From Deltaproteobacteria bacterium (lineage in GTDB: Bacteria > Desulfobacterota > Desulfuromonadia > Desulfuromonadales > BM103), in contig JAFDBW010000210.1 in the NCBI GenBank assembly GCA_019313105.1, positions 1 through 14,443 of the forward strand: a stretch of 14,443 bases of DNA, written 5' to 3'. The notes under the pieces were generated by a model, which did no database searches, was not told the DNA's origin, and saw only the letters and a list, made by a program, of their open reading frames with translations. Of this stretch, positions 13,196 through 14,443 are shown one piece after another. The stretch's first letter is position 1, and each line of letters opens with the position of its first letter. The position numbers and the translations under genes were made by a program.

Positions 13196-14443
13196 CGTTC
13201 TGTCCGGTTTGCCGTGGATCTTTGCAGTTGCCGAAGAAATCGTAAAAATCGAGCGCTTCGAGTATCCCAGCGGCATTCGGCCGCCGGGAAAAGTAGATTC
13301 GCTCAATATCGATCAGCTGCGAGAGCTCTTCGTGATGACGGTTGGCAACCACCGCTGCCAGAGTGTTGCCGCGCATCATATCCTCGTCGGCCCCTGAGCC
13401 GCCAGCGACAAGGACCGCTTCCAGCGGGATGTGCAATTGCTCGACGACATAGCGTAAGGCCATCCCTTTGGAGGCGCGCAGCGGCAGGATATCGAGAAAC
13501 TGTCCAAACGCAGTCTGCACAAAAACGGCTTGCTCTTCACGGTGCAGCAACTGTTTGATCTCTTCAACATCGGCCTGTTCCGGGTCGATATAATAACTCA
13601 GTTTGAAGCGGCTCTGCTCGATGTTGGGTTGTGCCTTCAGGCCAGGAAAGTCGGTCAGCAGCTTCTTTACGATCCGCGGCGTCCAATGATAATCGATATG
13701 CCTGGCCCAGGCCGTGTCGGCGGTCAGCTCGGGGGCTCGATAGATCTCGGTGCCGCTGCTGCTGATCAGCACATCCGGCTCCGGGATGTGGTGTTTTTTC
13801 ATCAGTTTCAATGCCGAATCGAGTCGCCGACCGGTGGCAATGATAAAAAAACTGCTTTTGCGCTTTTGTCGGAGGAGTCCAACCAGTTCGTTAAGGGAGC
13901 GATCGTCACCGATCAGGTTCTGATCGAGATCGCTGACAATTGCCCGATCGCGATACAGACCGGTCCGACGCCGGACCGGTTGGCGCAGCAACTGCTCTGA
14001 ACGTTCGGCGACCGGTTTGATGATTTTAAAATAGCGCTTTGCGTGCGCCTCCCAGGAATAGTTTTTTTGTACTCCGCGCAACCCCTGGGCAGAACATTGC
14101 TGCCACAAATCTTTATCGTCAAACAGTTTTAACAGTGCAGCTGTGATGGTTGCCGGTTCCAGGGGATCGATCAGAAAGCCGTTTTTGCAGTTGTTAATGA
14201 TATCCTTTGGTCCACCATCTTCTGTGGCGACAATCGGCAATCCGCAGGCGGCCGCTTCAATCAGGGTTAAGCCAAAGGGTTCCGTGAGCGCCGGGTTAAC
14301 GAAGACGCCCCCGGAGGCCGCTGCGATCCGATAAATCATCGCGACCTGATCGCGTTGATGATGTTTTGGCAGGGTCACTTTGCCATAAAGATCGTAGCGG
14401 TCGATCGTGACCAGCAGTTCCAGGTAGACCTCTTGCGCGCCCT
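13185..14443 (-). CDS. sps: Sucrose-phosphate synthase, C-terminal part with degenerate HAD domain (5' end outside window)
   Basis: The frame is open to the right edge, so the N-terminus is missing; a GTG at 14378 is internal. The product joins UDP-glucose and fructose-6-P into sucrose-6'-phosphate. The visible part starts 'DRYDLYGKVTLPKHH' and continues with 'GVFVNPALTEPFGLTLIEAA', which holds the GT4 E-x7-E motif (codons near 14282 and 14258), then 'GLPIVATEDGGPKDI', the usual end of the glycosyltransferase domain. From about 13945 downward a second, HAD-IIB/sucrose-phosphatase-like domain follows: SDLDQNL (Asp nucleophile kept, the usual Thr is Asn), 'IIATGR', 'RFKLSYY', and GGSGADED where GDSGND is expected. 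The loss of the first Asp of the last motif suggests no phosphatase activity; a separate intact phosphatase gene follows directly. The two-domain architecture is known from cyanobacterial, plant and some methylotroph synthases. Confidence 0.9.
   Translation of the reverse strand, partial: GAQEVYLELLVTIDRYDLYGKVTLPKHHQRDQVAMIYRIAAASGGVFVNPALTEPFGLTLIEAAACGLPIVATEDGGPKDIINNCKNGFLIDPLEPATITAALLKLFDDKDLWQQCSAQGLRGVQKNYSWEAHAKRYFKIIKPVAERSEQLLRQPVRRRTGLYRDRAIVSDLDQNLIGDDRSLNELVGLLRQKRKSSFFIIATGRRLDSALKLMKKHHIPEPDVLISSSGTEIYRAPELTADTAWARHIDYHWTPRIVKKLLTDFPGLKAQPNIEQSRFKLSYYIDPEQADVEEIKQLLHREEQAVFVQTAFGQFLDILPLRASKGMALRYVVEQLHIPLEAVLVAGGSGADEDMMRGNTLAAVVANRHHEELSQLIDIERIYFSRRPNAAGILEALDFYDFFGNCKDPRQTGQNDDA

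Noticed and set aside
13196..13306. N-terminal extension of the sucrose phosphatase to 13306
   Set aside because: It would lie inside the synthase gene and precede the HAD nucleophile by an extra 37 residues with no homologous motif; ATG 13195 is normal for the family.

Overview
The window looks like chromosomal DNA of a Gram-negative bacterium with an outer membrane. It carries a YhdP/AsmA-type protein, an MlaA lipoprotein and several lipobox proteins, with strong Shine-Dalgarno sites and moderately high GC. The gene mix and the intergenic repeat styles (a 'gccacaaagacacgaagg' palindromic element and 'ggggctg' heptads) would suit a Desulfuromonas/Geobacter/Pelobacter-like deltaproteobacterium. 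That placement is inference from gene style, not a database match.

Left part, plus strand (3-4169): the 3' end of a large AsmA/YhdP-like envelope protein; a non-coding gap with an imperfect inverted-repeat element; then a two-gene unit of an exported alpha/beta hydrolase and the outer-membrane lipid-asymmetry lipoprotein MlaA (VacJ). All three products belong at the cell envelope and two belong to lipid-traffic families. Next, about 4212-4435, is an unassigned transcript-like segment with an extended -10 box, several hairpins, a 16-codon ORF behind a near-perfect Shine-Dalgarno, and a 13-bp-stem terminator that can also serve the opposite strand.

Minus strand 4507-5825: two translationally coupled lipoprotein genes, a tandem VOC (glyoxalase-fold) lipoprotein and a small Pro-rich repeat lipoprotein. 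They have a recognisable promoter and a perfect 17-bp palindrome that could be an operator.

Plus strand 6129-9081: a MoxR-type AAA+ ATPase, a VWA-like protein with an N-terminal degenerate metallopeptidase-like region, and a 134-residue protein I do not recognise. This is an ATPase/VWA chaperone-like pair with a possible third partner. A 176-nt spacer full of low-complexity and inverted repeats separates the first two genes.

Minus strand 14443-9461: a tight sucrose operon, read from the right edge leftwards: sucrose-phosphate synthase (5' end outside the window, with a C-terminal, apparently inactivated HAD domain), sucrose-phosphate phosphatase, PfkB-family fructokinase and amylosucrase. 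Together they can make sucrose from UDP-glucose and fructose-6-P, convert sucrose to alpha-1,4-glucan plus fructose, and return the fructose as fructose-6-P. The same gene set is known from halotolerant methylotrophs, where sucrose is a compatible solute. Two minus-strand terminators follow the operon in the convergent gap 9082-9460.

I see no tRNA, rRNA, CRISPR array, transposase or phage gene. The best candidates for something undescribed are the AAA+/VWA/orphan trio, the structured RNA candidate after mlaA, and the lipid-anchored VOC protein coupled to a Pro-rich lipoprotein.
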